A DNA stretch of 64,000 nucleotides from Foetidibacter luteolus (GCF_009650435.1 NZ_VVIP01000091.1:62001-126000), one strand, 5' to 3'; shown: positions 33,814 to 43,051, counted from the first letter of the stretch. Program-made: numbers and translations. The notes: a model not told the origin generated them from the sequence alone.

Positions 33814-33841
33814 CGTACTTCGTACTTCTTAGTTCGTACCT
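33814..33841. repeat. AAGTACG heptamer tract overlapping the uvrA stop
   Basis: Four units in phase in the listed strand: CGTACTT, CGTACTT, CTTAGTT, CGTACCT. On the uvrA strand these are AGGTACG, AACTAAG, AAGTACG, AAGTACG. The first two units encode the last residues Gly-Thr-Asn and the stop codon of UvrA. Confidence 0.85.
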
Positions 33842-36714
33842 GCTTTCAGTTCTTCCTTCAAATACTTAGCCGTATGGCTTTCTTTGTTGCCAATCATTTC
33901 TTCCGGTGTGCCTTCAAACAAAATTCTGCCGCCGCCATCGCCGCCTTCAGGTCCCAGGTCAATAATATGGTCGGCCACTTTAATCACATCCAGGTTATGT
34001 TCTATAACCAATACACTGTTACCCCGGTCAACCAGCTTGTTCAACACATCCAGCAGGTGCTGGATATCCTGAAAATGCAGGCCGGTGGTAGGCTCATCCA
34101 ATATATAAAATGTTTTGCCTGTATCTTTCTTTGCCAGCTCTGTTGCCAGTTTTACCCGCTGCGCTTCGCCACCGCTTAATGTTACCGCAGACTGGCCAAG
34201 CGTTATATAACCAAGGCCTACATCCTGCAGCACTTTTATTTTGCGGTAGAGATAGCTGACAGGCTGAAAAAATTCGCAGGCATCATCCACCGTCATATCC
34301 AGCACATCGCTGATGCTTTTGCCTTTGTAACGTATCTCAAGCGTTTCGCGGTTATAGCGTTTGCCATTGCATTTTTCGCAGTGCACATATACATCCGGCA
34401 AAAAGTTCATTTCTATCACACGCATGCCGCCGCCCTCGCAAACATCGCAACGGCCGCTTTTTACGTTAAAGGAAAAACGGCCCGCATTATACCCCCTTAT
34501 CTTGGCTTCGGGTATGGAGGCGTACAAGGTTCTTATCTCTGTAAAAAAGCCGCAGTAAGTAGCAGGGTTGCTGCGGGGGGTACGGCCAATGGGCGATTGG
34601 TCTATTTCAATCACTTTGTCAATATGCTCCAGCCCTTTAACGGTTTTATACTCCATAGGGTTTACCCTGGAGTTGTATGCATGCCTGCTTAGTATGGGGT
34701 ACAGTGTTTCATTAATCAGTGTTGACTTTCCGCTGCCGCTTACACCTGTTACAACCACCAGTTTGCCCAATGGAAATTTTACGGACACGTCCTTCAGGTT
34801 ATTGCCTTTGGCGCCTTTTATTTCCAGCAGCTTGCCATTGCCTTTACGGCGTTCTTTGGGTACATCAATATTCTTCTTGCCGCTTAGGTATTGCGCAGTT
34901 TCAGAGTTGCTTTTCAGCACTTCCTTTGGCGTGCCGGCAGCCACCACCTCCCCACCGTGTTTGCCTGCTTTGGGGCCAATATCCACCAGGTGGTCAGATG
35001 CCAGCATGATATCCTTATCATGCTCTACCACCAAAACACTGTTGCCAATATCCCGCAGGTTTTGCAATGCGGAAATAAGGCGGTGGTTATCCCGCTGGTG
35101 CAGGCCGATGGATGGCTCGTCGAGAATATAAGTAATGCCCTGCAACTGGCTGCCAATTTGGGTTGCCAGGCGTATGCGCTGGGATTCGCCGCCACTCAGC
35201 GTTCTTGATGCCCGGTTAAGCGTAAGGTAGGTAAGGCCAACATCCAGCAGAAACTGCAAACGCTCCCTTATCTCCTTCAGCACATCTTTGGCAATGGCGT
35301 TTTGTTTGCTGCTCAACCGCTTTTCTACATTGGCAAACCAATCTGCCAGTTTATCCAGGTTCTTTTCACTCAGTTGCGAAATATTGTGGTCATCCACCTT
35401 AAACCAAAGGCTTTCTTTTTTTAAACGGGCGCCATCGCAGGAAGGGCATTTCTTCAGTTCCATAAATTTTTCCACCCATTCACGCATGCTTTCTGTACTG
35501 CCGCTGCCTGCAAACCAGCGCTTAAGCATGGGTATAATGCCTTCAAACTCGCCTTCGTAGGGTTGTTGTGCTGCTTCATTGTCAAAGTCCATCGTGTCTT
35601 CCTGTGCGCCGGCGGTATTACCATACAAAAGAATATTCAGCTTGTCCTGCGGAATATCTTTTATTGGCTTATCCAGGTTTATTTTGTTTTTGCGTGCAAG
35701 CTGTTCAACATTTTTATACATGTAGGCTTCCCGCTCTTCGCCCAGCGGTGCAATGCCGCCTTCCTTAATGCTTTTGCTGTTATCGGGTATAACAGCCTCC
35801 ATGCTAACGGTATAAACAGAACCCAACCCCTTGCAAACGGGGCAGGCGCCATAAGGAGAGTTAAAGGAGAAAGAGTTAGGCGAAGGCTCTTCGTAACTGA
35901 TGCCGGTATCCGCACACATCAGTTGCCTGGAGTAAGAAATAACTTCACTGCTTTTTTCCGGCAATACAAACATCAGGTCTTTGCCCATTTTTAAAGACTG
36001 CTGCACACTTTGGCTGATGCGCACTTTGAACTCCTCATCCACTTTCAGGCGGTCAATTACCACTTCAATATCATGAATTTTATAGCGGTCAACCTGCATG
36101 CGGGCAGTAAGATCGAGCACCTCACCGTCCACTCTAACTTTTACAAAGCCTTTTTTGCGGATTTCCTCGAACAACTCCCGGTAATGCCCTTTACGGCCAC
36201 GCACCAAGGGCGCCAGTAACGTTATTTTCTGGCCCTTTAGCCGGGTGAATATGTTGCTTACAATTTCTTCTTCGCTAAACTTCACCATTTTCTTGCCGGT
36301 GTTATAGCTATAGGCTTCGCCAATGCGGGCAAACAGCAGGCGCAGAAAATCGTATATTTCGGTAACAGTGCCCACTGTAGAGCGGGGATTTTTGTTGGTG
36401 GTTTTTTGCTCAATGGATATTACCGGGGAAAGGCCTGTTATCTTGTCCACGTCGGGCCGCTCCATATCGCCAATGAATTGCCTGGCATAAGCGCTAAAAC
36501 TTTCCATGTAACGGCGCTGCCCTTCATTGTAAATGGTATCAAAAGCCAGCGACGATTTGCCGCTTCCGCTAACGCCGGTAAACACCACCAGCTTGTTTTT
36601 AGGTATGCTGATGTCCAGGTTTTTCAGGTTATGCTCTCTTGCGCCGTACACTTCAATCACCTCATCCGGCTGCGCAGGAACGCCGTTCGCAAGGTTTTTC
36701 GTTTTGTTTGCCAT
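33829..36714 (-). CDS. uvrA: Excinuclease ABC subunit A
   Basis: The 961-residue protein has two ABC ATPase modules: Walker A GVSGSGKSSLAFDT near residue 48 and GVSGSGKSTLINET in the second half, with signatures TLSGGESQRIRLATQ and TLSGGEAQRVKLATE. Zinc-binding Cys sets are visible (ACPVCKG, KCPSCDGARL, CDVCEGGG, HCEKCNGKRY). It finds bulky DNA lesions with UvrB for nucleotide excision repair. I start at ATG 36714 (MANKTKNL), because the TTG at 36726 overlaps a -7 box. The last codons lie in a heptamer tract. Confidence 0.97.
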   Translation of the reverse strand: MANKTKNLANGVPAQPDEVIEVYGAREHNLKNLDISIPKNKLVVFTGVSGSGKSSLAFDTIYNEGQRRYMESFSAYARQFIGDMERPDVDKITGLSPVISIEQKTTNKNPRSTVGTVTEIYDFLRLLFARIGEAYSYNTGKKMVKFSEEEIVSNIFTRLKGQKITLLAPLVRGRKGHYRELFEEIRKKGFVKVRVDGEVLDLTARMQVDRYKIHDIEVVIDRLKVDEEFKVRISQSVQQSLKMGKDLMFVLPEKSSEVISYSRQLMCADTGISYEEPSPNSFSFNSPYGACPVCKGLGSVYTVSMEAVIPDNSKSIKEGGIAPLGEEREAYMYKNVEQLARKNKINLDKPIKDIPQDKLNILLYGNTAGAQEDTMDFDNEAAQQPYEGEFEGIIPMLKRWFAGSGSTESMREWVEKFMELKKCPSCDGARLKKESLWFKVDDHNISQLSEKNLDKLADWFANVEKRLSSKQNAIAKDVLKEIRERLQFLLDVGLTYLTLNRASRTLSGGESQRIRLATQIGSQLQGITYILDEPSIGLHQRDNHRLISALQNLRDIGNSVLVVEHDKDIMLASDHLVDIGPKAGKHGGEVVAAGTPKEVLKSNSETAQYLSGKKNIDVPKERRKGNGKLLEIKGAKGNNLKDVSVKFPLGKLVVVTGVSGSGKSTLINETLYPILSRHAYNSRVNPMEYKTVKGLEHIDKVIEIDQSPIGRTPRSNPATYCGFFTEIRTLYASIPEAKIRGYNAGRFSFNVKSGRCDVCEGGGMRVIEMNFLPDVYVHCEKCNGKRYNRETLEIRYKGKSISDVLDMTVDDACEFFQPVSYLYRKIKVLQDVGLGYITLGQSAVTLSGGEAQRVKLATELAKKDTGKTFYILDEPTTGLHFQDIQHLLDVLNKLVDRGNSVLVIEHNLDVIKVADHIIDLGPEGGDGGGRILFEGTPEEMIGNKESHTAKYLKEELKAGTN

Positions 36715-36723
36715 AATCAAAAT

Positions 36724-36731
36724 CAAATGTA
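36724..36731 (-). promoter_or_regulatory. -7 promoter element of uvrA
   Basis: TACATTTG on the minus strand fits the Bacteroidota -7 consensus TAnnTTTG and ends nine bases before the uvrA ATG. No clear -33 TTG is at the right distance. The leader would be almost absent. Confidence 0.5.
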
Positions 36732-36850
36732 AGCAACAGGGGGATTACTAAAAAATTTGGCTTTTTAGAGGTTTGTCCGCATCATCTTTTCACATCTCAC
36801 ACAGGTACTTTAAATGCAGCCTGCCTGCAAATAGAACAACAGGTTACACT

Positions 36851-37012
36851 TTGGGTGAGGGATTGAAGCGGTTACCCCGGTGAGGCCGTAGCAGCAGGGC
36901 TTTGTGCCGGAGTAATAGCACAACCGAGAAAAAGTAACTAAATGTTGCTTTGACGAAGGTTGCGAACGCAGTTCTGCCCCGCCCAAGGTACGAGGGCCCC
37001 CCCAAAATATTA
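36851..37012 (+). repeat. Family B dispersed repeat, copy with altered 3' half
   Basis: The left part (GGGTGAGGGATTGAAGCGG, TACCCCGGTGAGGCC, TGCCGGAGTAATAGC) matches 6220-6331. The right end CCCGCCCAAGGTACGAGGG matches the end of the inverted copy at 40131. About 60 bases between them are unlike other copies. It occupies much of the 446-base gap between uvrA and the TolC gene. Confidence 0.7.
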
Positions 37013-37135
37013 CCAATAAGGGGCTGCGACAGATTTCAAAATGCTTTTTATTAGCGTACATACCTGTTAATCATCTTTGTGCGAACAGCAATGTTTATTA
37101 CCTTGCGGCAAACCTTTTTTCCGCTCATCTAAATT

Positions 37136-37168
37136 TTGGGTGTTAACTGCCACATTCCTATATTTTTG
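37136..37168 (+). promoter_or_regulatory. Promoter of the TolC-family gene
   Basis: TTG at 37136-37138 and TATTTTTG at 37161-37168 are 22 bases apart, close to the -33/-7 spacing. The ATG at 37174 is only five bases after the -7 box, so the transcript would be leaderless or nearly so. Confidence 0.5.
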
Positions 37169-37173
37169 TTTGT

Positions 37174-38616
37174 ATGAAGAAAAATGCGTTACTACTACTC
37201 GCGGTTTTGTTTTCGTTAAGTATTGCTGCGCAGGATAAGTGGGACCTGAGACGTTGTGTAGCCTATGCTTTGCAAAACAATATTTCTATAAAACAGGCAG
37301 ATGTGCAGGCCAGGCTTGCCGCACTGCAAACCAGGTTAAACAAGGGCCTGGCTTACCCCACCCTGGGTTTTAATACTTCCGGCGGCGTACAGTTTGGCCG
37401 TAATATTGACCCTACCACCAACCAATACACTACCAACGAAGTATGGTTTCAAAGCCTTAATGTACAAAGCGGGGTAACGCTGTTTAATTTTTTCAGCATC
37501 AAAAACAATATTGCATCTGCAAGGTTTGATGAAGAAGCCAGCCGCACCAATGTTGACCGCGCCAAAAACGATGTATCGCTGAATGTGGCAGCGGCTTACC
37601 TGCAGTACCTGTTGTCAATTGAGCAGGCTAACATAGCAGCGGTGCAGATACAGCAAACACAATCGCAGCTTGACAATACCCGCAAACTGGTGGATGCCGG
37701 CAGCATGCCGGAACTAAATGCTGCCCAGTTAGAAGCGCAGCTTGCCACAGACAGCAGCACTTATATTACCGCCAAAGCAACGGAAGATCAAAACAAGTTG
37801 CAGCTATTTGCCCTGCTTAATTTTGATGCGGCCCAGCCTTTTGAAGTTTCTTTGCCCGATGTAAATAAAATACCGCTGGAACCCATTTCTGAACTGCAGC
37901 CCGCTTATGTGTACCAATTGGCATTAGGCAACCAGCCTTTGCAAAAGGTAGACAGCCTTAGAATTAAAGCAGCGGAATACGCAGTTAAATCTGCCAGGGG
38001 CGCTATGTACCCAACGCTATCTGCTTTTGTGCAGTTGGGCAGTAACTACGCTAGTACGTTTAGAGAATTTTCTGGTGTTACACCTACCGGCAAGTTTGAT
38101 ACAGTTGCCGCAGTAATACCTGTTAACAGCAACACGGTTACGCATTATGCGGTAACACCCGGCTATAACCAAATTTTTACCAAGCCATCTTATTTCAGGC
38201 AGGTAAGCGATATTAACTTTAGCCAGGCTGTTGGTGTGCAGTTAAGCATCCCTATTGCTAATAACGGCAGGTTAAAGAACACTTATCAGCGTGCCAAAGT
38301 AACTGTAGAAAACCTGAAGCTGCAGCTACAGCAGGATAACCTCACGCTGCAACAGAATGTTTACCAGTCTTACAATAACGCCTTGGCTGCCTCGCAAAAA
38401 CTCAGCGCCACAACCAAGGCAGCACAAACACAGGAGTATGCTTTTGAACTAAGCAAGAAACGGTACGATATAGGCATGCTTTCTACCATTGATTACATAA
38501 CTACACAAAATACCTTGTTCAGGGCACGTATTGACAGGGCGGCCGCCCATTACGACTATGTGTTTAAAATGAAAGTGCTTGAATTTTACAAAGGCCAGGG
38601 TGTAAAACTGGATTAA
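37174..38616 (+). CDS. TolC-family outer-membrane efflux protein
   Basis: The 480-residue protein has a signal peptide (ALLLLAVLFSLSIAAQ) and the TolC start DLRRCVAYALQNNISIKQAD. Long alpha-helical repeats rich in Gln, Ala and Asn follow (YLQYLLSIEQANIAAVQIQQ, LQLQQDNLTLQQN), as expected for the periplasmic channel barrel. It forms the trimeric exit duct of a tripartite exporter. The membrane-fusion protein gene follows after 35 bases, but no inner-membrane pump gene comes next. Confidence 0.92.
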   Translation: MKKNALLLLAVLFSLSIAAQDKWDLRRCVAYALQNNISIKQADVQARLAALQTRLNKGLAYPTLGFNTSGGVQFGRNIDPTTNQYTTNEVWFQSLNVQSGVTLFNFFSIKNNIASARFDEEASRTNVDRAKNDVSLNVAAAYLQYLLSIEQANIAAVQIQQTQSQLDNTRKLVDAGSMPELNAAQLEAQLATDSSTYITAKATEDQNKLQLFALLNFDAAQPFEVSLPDVNKIPLEPISELQPAYVYQLALGNQPLQKVDSLRIKAAEYAVKSARGAMYPTLSAFVQLGSNYASTFREFSGVTPTGKFDTVAAVIPVNSNTVTHYAVTPGYNQIFTKPSYFRQVSDINFSQAVGVQLSIPIANNGRLKNTYQRAKVTVENLKLQLQQDNLTLQQNVYQSYNNALAASQKLSATTKAAQTQEYAFELSKKRYDIGMLSTIDYITTQNTLFRARIDRAAAHYDYVFKMKVLEFYKGQGVKLD

Positions 38617-38651
38617 CCCATCAACTATAAAGCATACCGAAATTTATCTAT

Positions 38652-40034
38652 ATGAGTAAAAAACTAAAATGGATACTTGGCTCTCTGGTTCTACTGGTTG
38701 TTTTGCTGCTGGTACTTAGCAAAACAGGAGCTTTTGGCAAAGACGAAGGCACAAAAGTTACTGCCGAAAAAGCCGCTAAGAGAACTATTACCGAAACGGT
38801 TACAGCCAGCGGCAAAATATATCCTGAAGTGGAAGTGAAAGTAAGTTCTGATATTTCCGGTGAAATTGTTGAGCTGAATGTGGAGGAGGGCGATACGGTA
38901 AAAAAAGGGCAGGTACTTACTAAAGTGTATGCGGATATATATGCTTCCACCAGGGACCAGGCTGCTGCCGTTGTGGCCCAGTCACGGGCACAGGTAGCCA
39001 ACTCAAAGTCGCAGCTTGGCTCTTTGAAAGCTACGCTTGACCAAACGGAATCTGCCTTCAAGCGGCAAAAAACATTGCTGGATCAAAAAGTCATCTCCCA
39101 GAACGAATTTGAAATTGCCCAGCAGGCCTACCTTTCCGCCAAGTCCAGCTACGATGCCTCCGTAAACAGCATAAAAGCCAATGAAGCCAATGTACTTAGC
39201 GCCCAGGCCAGCCTTGACAGGGCTCAGAAAGATGTTGGCCGTACTACTATTACTGCTAGTATGGATGGCGTAGTTACCTTACTGGGTGTTAAAAAAGGCG
39301 AACGTGTGGCCGGCAACAGTTTTAATGTGGGTACAGAAATTATGCGTATTGCCGACCTTAGCAGTATTGAAGCGCAGGTTGATGTAGGCGAAAATGATAT
39401 ACCCAAAGTAAAATTTGGCGATACAGCCCTGGTTGAAGTGGATGCTTTTAACAACCGCAAGTTTAAGGGCGTTGTGTATAAGATAGCCAACCCCAATACT
39501 TCGGCGTCCCTGTCTTCCGCCGCTTCTTCTACCACCGTTACCAATTACAAAGTACATATACGCCTGTTGCCAGACAGCTATAAAGACCTTGTGGCGCCTG
39601 GCAAACCCTTTCCGTTTAGGCCTAACATGACGGCCAGCGCCGATATACAAACAAAAACAAACAAAAATGTACTTTCTGTTCCCTTGAACGCCGTAACTAC
39701 CAGGGATAAAAAAGACGACAGCGCCCCGGCTGACAAAGACAAAAAAGACGATAAAGCTAAAAACGACAACCCGCCTGCGCCAACGGCCGAAACAAATTCT
39801 TCTGATGACGATATACAGGAAGTGGTGTTTGTATTGCAAAAAGATGGCACTGTTAAAAAGTTTAAGGTAAGCACCGGCATACAGGATTTAAACTATATAG
39901 AAATCGCCAGCGGCATATCAGATACATCACAGGTAATTACCGGCCCTTACGATGTGGTTAGTAAACAACTAAAAGATGGAACAAGGGTAAAAGTGGTGCC
40001 CAAAGATGAACTGGTACAGGCGGTTAAAAAATAA
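38652..40034 (+). CDS. HlyD/MacA-type membrane-fusion (periplasmic adaptor) protein
   Basis: The 460-residue protein has one N-terminal membrane helix (WILGSLVLLVVLLLVLS), a split biotinyl-lipoyl domain (VSSDISGEIVELNVEEGDTV and DGVVTLLGVKKGERV), a coiled-coil hairpin between them and a beta-barrel part. Residues about 350-395 are a Lys/Asp/Pro-rich insert (KDKKDDKAKNDNPPAPTAE) that looks disordered and is unusual for the family. It links an inner-membrane pump to the TolC-type channel encoded upstream. Its usual MacB-type ABC partner is not encoded downstream; a strong terminator follows instead. Confidence 0.9.
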   Translation: MSKKLKWILGSLVLLVVLLLVLSKTGAFGKDEGTKVTAEKAAKRTITETVTASGKIYPEVEVKVSSDISGEIVELNVEEGDTVKKGQVLTKVYADIYASTRDQAAAVVAQSRAQVANSKSQLGSLKATLDQTESAFKRQKTLLDQKVISQNEFEIAQQAYLSAKSSYDASVNSIKANEANVLSAQASLDRAQKDVGRTTITASMDGVVTLLGVKKGERVAGNSFNVGTEIMRIADLSSIEAQVDVGENDIPKVKFGDTALVEVDAFNNRKFKGVVYKIANPNTSASLSSAASSTTVTNYKVHIRLLPDSYKDLVAPGKPFPFRPNMTASADIQTKTNKNVLSVPLNAVTTRDKKDDSAPADKDKKDDKAKNDNPPAPTAETNSSDDDIQEVVFVLQKDGTVKKFKVSTGIQDLNYIEIASGISDTSQVITGPYDVVSKQLKDGTRVKVVPKDELVQAVKK

Positions 40035-40063
40035 ACATTCACCTGCAATAACAAAGTATCAAC

Positions 40064-40094
40064 CGGCATTCAGAATATGGGTGCCGTTTTTTTT
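40064..40094 (+). terminator. Intrinsic terminator after the adaptor gene
   Basis: CGGCATTC and GGGTGCCG form an eight-base-pair stem (with two G-U pairs) followed by eight T. It lies 30 bases after the stop codon. Confidence 0.8.
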
Positions 40095-40130
40095 ATGAGG
40101 CAGTATTAAACTCACGTAAAAGGAAAATTC

Positions 40131-40250
40131 AGGGGGTGTCCCTCGTACCTCGGGCCGGGCTTTTCGCTGCAAGTCCTCACCACCTTCGCTAAGGCTACGG
40201 TGGTTGCGGGCTTTCCGCTTCAATCCCTCACCCGAAAGTGCAGCACCCTG
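40131..40250 (-). repeat. Family B repeat, subtype 3, copy 1
   Basis: On the minus strand it reads GGGTGAGGGATTGAAGCGG, AAAGCCCGCAACCACCG, TAGCCTTAGCGAAGG, TGGTGAGGACTTGCAGCG, AAAAGCCCGG and AGGTACGAGGG. Two internal halves, GAGGGATTGAAGCGGAAAGC and GAGGACTTGCAGCGAAAAGC, are direct repeats. It aligns with 58115-58200 and lies in the 326-base gap 40035-40360. Confidence 0.8.
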
Positions 40251-40348
40251 CTACTTTTGCAGCCAGGTTTTAGCCCGGGTTATCCAGCTATTGCTATGCT
40301 TAAAAGGCTTTATTATTTGCCATGTAATGATGATTTTTTATACAACCC

Positions 40349-40356
40349 TACCTTTG
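40349..40356 (+). promoter_or_regulatory. -7 promoter element directly before a small gene
   Basis: TACCTTTG is a perfect -7 match and ends four bases before the ATG at 40361. Transcription would begin at or next to the start codon, so a leaderless mRNA is likely. No well-placed -33 TTG is visible. Confidence 0.5.
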
Positions 40357-40360
40357 CCGC

Positions 40361-40705
40361 ATGTTTATAAATGATGATTTGCAGCAGCGCTGGTGGACAT
40401 TAGAAGCAAAACTTGTAGAGCGCTTTGGTAAAAAGCCCGACCTTGATGCCATCCTTTTCTTAATAGGCCTCCAGGAAACCGGCCTGGTACAGGAAAAAAT
40501 TACCAAAGAACAAAAGCAAGACCTGATGCATGTAGCCGTTTGCACTGTTTTAAGCCCCAGCGGTTATTACGAACTGGAAGGCCATGACGATGAAGGCTGG
40601 CCGCATTTTAAACAGGTAAAAGAATTACCTGTTATTAATCTTTTTGAACAGGAGAGCTTTTTAAAAGATCATATACTTATGTATTTTGACGAACAGGGTT
40701 TTTAA
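40361..40705 (+). CDS. Conserved hypothetical protein
   Basis: The 114-residue soluble protein begins MFINDDLQQRWWTLEAKLVE and includes RFGKKPDLDAILFLIGLQE, TKEQKQDLMHVAVCTVLSPS and GYYELEGHDDEGWPHFKQ. I recognise this as a small conserved Bacteroidota protein without known function. It has no signal peptide. The promoter element immediately before it supports the start. Confidence 0.75.
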   Translation: MFINDDLQQRWWTLEAKLVERFGKKPDLDAILFLIGLQETGLVQEKITKEQKQDLMHVAVCTVLSPSGYYELEGHDDEGWPHFKQVKELPVINLFEQESFLKDHILMYFDEQGF

Positions 40706-40792
40706 CTGTGCAGTGATGTTTAATAATTGGCAGTTCCATGTTCAGGTTCAGGAGCGTGTTTTGCTATTTCTACGGGTTGATGAACCGGCACA

Positions 40793-43051
40793 TTATTTTT
40801 CTTCTTCGGCATCAAACCTGTCTACAGTATGAATACCGTTTAGCTGCTTCAACCGGGTTACCAGTTCTTCCAGTTCTTCCTTATCGTGAACAAACACCTT
40901 AATGGACCCGTGAAATATACCTTCGCCACTTTCAATGGTAAGGGCCGCAATGTTTACCCGCATCTCGCCGCTGATAACATTGGTAATCTTGTTGATAACG
41001 CCCACATCATCCATGCCCACAATTTTAAGACCGGTAAGAAATGATATTTCTTTGTTTTTGGCCCATTTGGTTTTTACGATACGGTGGCCGTAGTTAGCCA
41101 TCATTTGCGTGGCGTTGGGGCAATTGGTACGGTGTATAATCAACCCTTTTCCGGTGCTTACAAAACCAAATACATCATCCCCGGGTATTGGGTTACAACA
41201 CTTGGCCAGCGAGTACATAATCTTGTCGCTGCTCTCGCCAAAGATGATAAGTTCTGAATCTTTTTTGTTGGGCTGTGGTTTGTAATCTGTTTCAATTTTA
41301 ACCTCGGTAACTGTTTTTTGAGGTTTGGGCGCCTCCAGTTTATCCCCCAAAAGGTTAAACTCTTTTAGCTCCTTAAGGTCATTTTGTTTTATGGCAATGT
41401 TGTAGAATAAATCAAGCTGTGAAGGCAGTTTGTAAAAGTTTACCAACTCTTCAATATTGTGTTGGTTAAACGCTGCGCCCATGCCTTCCAGCTTGCGTTG
41501 GGCTATGTATTTCCCTTCGTCGGCTATGCGGCGGCGGTCTTCTTTCAGCGAGTCTTTTATTTTACTGCGTGCCTTAGCGGTAACCACAAAGTTCAGCCAG
41601 TCTTCCGTTGGCTTTTGCTTGTTGCTGGTTATAATTTCCACCTGGTCTCCGCTGCGCAGCTTATAACTTATGGGTACCAGCTTATGGTTAACTTTTGCGC
41701 CAATACATTTACTGCCAATAGCCGAGTGGATGGAAAACGCAAAATCCAGCGCGGTAGAGCCAATGGGCAACATCTTTACATCTCCGCGTGGTGTATAAAT
41801 AAAGATTTCCTCAACCAAAAAGCTGGTTTTGAAATCCTGCAAAAAGTCAACGGTATCCGTATCCTGGCTGCTGATAACCTCTCTTATCTGGCCAAACCAT
41901 TTATCAAAGCGGTCTTCGTCATTACTGCCTTCTTTGTATTTGTAGTGGGCGGCCAGGCCTTTTTCGGCAATCTCATTCATACGGCGGGTACGTATCTGCA
42001 CTTCCACCCATTTGCCTTGCGGGCCCATAACCGTGGTGTGCAAGGCCTCGTAACCGTTGCTTTTAGGGTTACTGAGCCAATCCCGCATACGCTCCGGCGA
42101 TGGGGTGTATTCGTCCGTAATCATAGAATACACTTTCCAGCAGTCTTCCTTTTCTTTTTCCGGTGGTGAATTAAGTATTACCCTTATGGCAAACAGGTCA
42201 TACACTTCTTCAAATGCTACTGCTTTTTTCTTAATCTTATTCCAGATAGAGTGAATGCTTTTGGGCCGGCCATAAATTTCAAAGTTAAAATCGCCCTTTT
42301 GCAGCTTTTCCTTTAGCGGTTTTATAAACTCGTTTATATAGCGGGTGCGTTCCCGTTTGGTTTCGGCCAGTTTGCGGGCAATATCTTTGTAAGCTTCCGG
42401 CTCCAGGTATTTCATCGAAAGGTCCTCAAGCTCGGTTTTAATATTGTACAGCCCCATGCGGTGTGCCAGCGGCGCATATACCCAAACGGTTTCACTGGCT
42501 ATTTTTAGTTGTTTTTCCCGCTTCATATAGTCAAGCGTACGCATGTTATGCAGCCTGTCTGCCAGCTTTATTAAAATAACCCGTGGGTCATCGGTAAGGG
42601 TAAGCAGTATTTTTTTAAAGTTCTCAGCCTGGGCGCTGGTATTTGTGTCAATTACGTTGGATATTTTGGTAAGCCCATCCACAATACGGGCAATTTCATT
42701 ACCAAATTCCCGCTCCACATCTTCCAGGGTAATATCGGTATCTTCCACTGTATCGTGCAGCAGGGCGCAAATGGTGCTGCGCACACCCAAACCTATTTCT
42801 TCCACACAAATGCGGGCTACATCCAGCGGGTGTAAAATATAAGGCTCGCCACTTTTGCGGCGCATGGTTTTATGGGCTTCCACTGCCATTTCAAAAGCCC
42901 TGCGCACCAGCTCTTTATCGCCCCTTTTCAGTTTAGTCCGCAGGCTGCGCAGCAAAGCCCGGTACTGGCGCAAAATCTCCTTTCGCTCCTGCTCTTCATT
43001 AAGGGTATATTTTGGCAATGGTAATTCTGTAACGGTAACTTGCTCATCCAT
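40793..43051 (-). CDS. rel: Bifunctional (p)ppGpp synthetase/hydrolase (RelA/SpoT homologue)
   Basis: The 752-residue protein has an HD hydrolase domain (YILHPLDVARI, LLHDTVEDT), the synthetase domain (GRPKSIHSIWNKI, YDLFAIRVIL, EVQIRTRRMNE), a TGS domain (IFIYTPRGDVKMLP) and a C-terminal ACT domain (from about 665). Intact HD and synthetase motifs indicate both activities, as in most Bacteroidota. I start at ATG 43051 (MDEQVTVTELP); 25 extra upstream codons in frame are not family-like. It controls the stringent response. The gene stands alone between repeat-filled gaps. Confidence 0.96.
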   Translation of the reverse strand: MDEQVTVTELPLPKYTLNEEQERKEILRQYRALLRSLRTKLKRGDKELVRRAFEMAVEAHKTMRRKSGEPYILHPLDVARICVEEIGLGVRSTICALLHDTVEDTDITLEDVEREFGNEIARIVDGLTKISNVIDTNTSAQAENFKKILLTLTDDPRVILIKLADRLHNMRTLDYMKREKQLKIASETVWVYAPLAHRMGLYNIKTELEDLSMKYLEPEAYKDIARKLAETKRERTRYINEFIKPLKEKLQKGDFNFEIYGRPKSIHSIWNKIKKKAVAFEEVYDLFAIRVILNSPPEKEKEDCWKVYSMITDEYTPSPERMRDWLSNPKSNGYEALHTTVMGPQGKWVEVQIRTRRMNEIAEKGLAAHYKYKEGSNDEDRFDKWFGQIREVISSQDTDTVDFLQDFKTSFLVEEIFIYTPRGDVKMLPIGSTALDFAFSIHSAIGSKCIGAKVNHKLVPISYKLRSGDQVEIITSNKQKPTEDWLNFVVTAKARSKIKDSLKEDRRRIADEGKYIAQRKLEGMGAAFNQHNIEELVNFYKLPSQLDLFYNIAIKQNDLKELKEFNLLGDKLEAPKPQKTVTEVKIETDYKPQPNKKDSELIIFGESSDKIMYSLAKCCNPIPGDDVFGFVSTGKGLIIHRTNCPNATQMMANYGHRIVKTKWAKNKEISFLTGLKIVGMDDVGVINKITNVISGEMRVNIAALTIESGEGIFHGSIKVFVHDKEELEELVTRLKQLNGIHTVDRFDAEEEK

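Noticed and set aside
36810..37061. 83-codon minus-strand frame
   Set aside because: It lies within a family B repeat and its flank, has repeat-derived composition and no domain.
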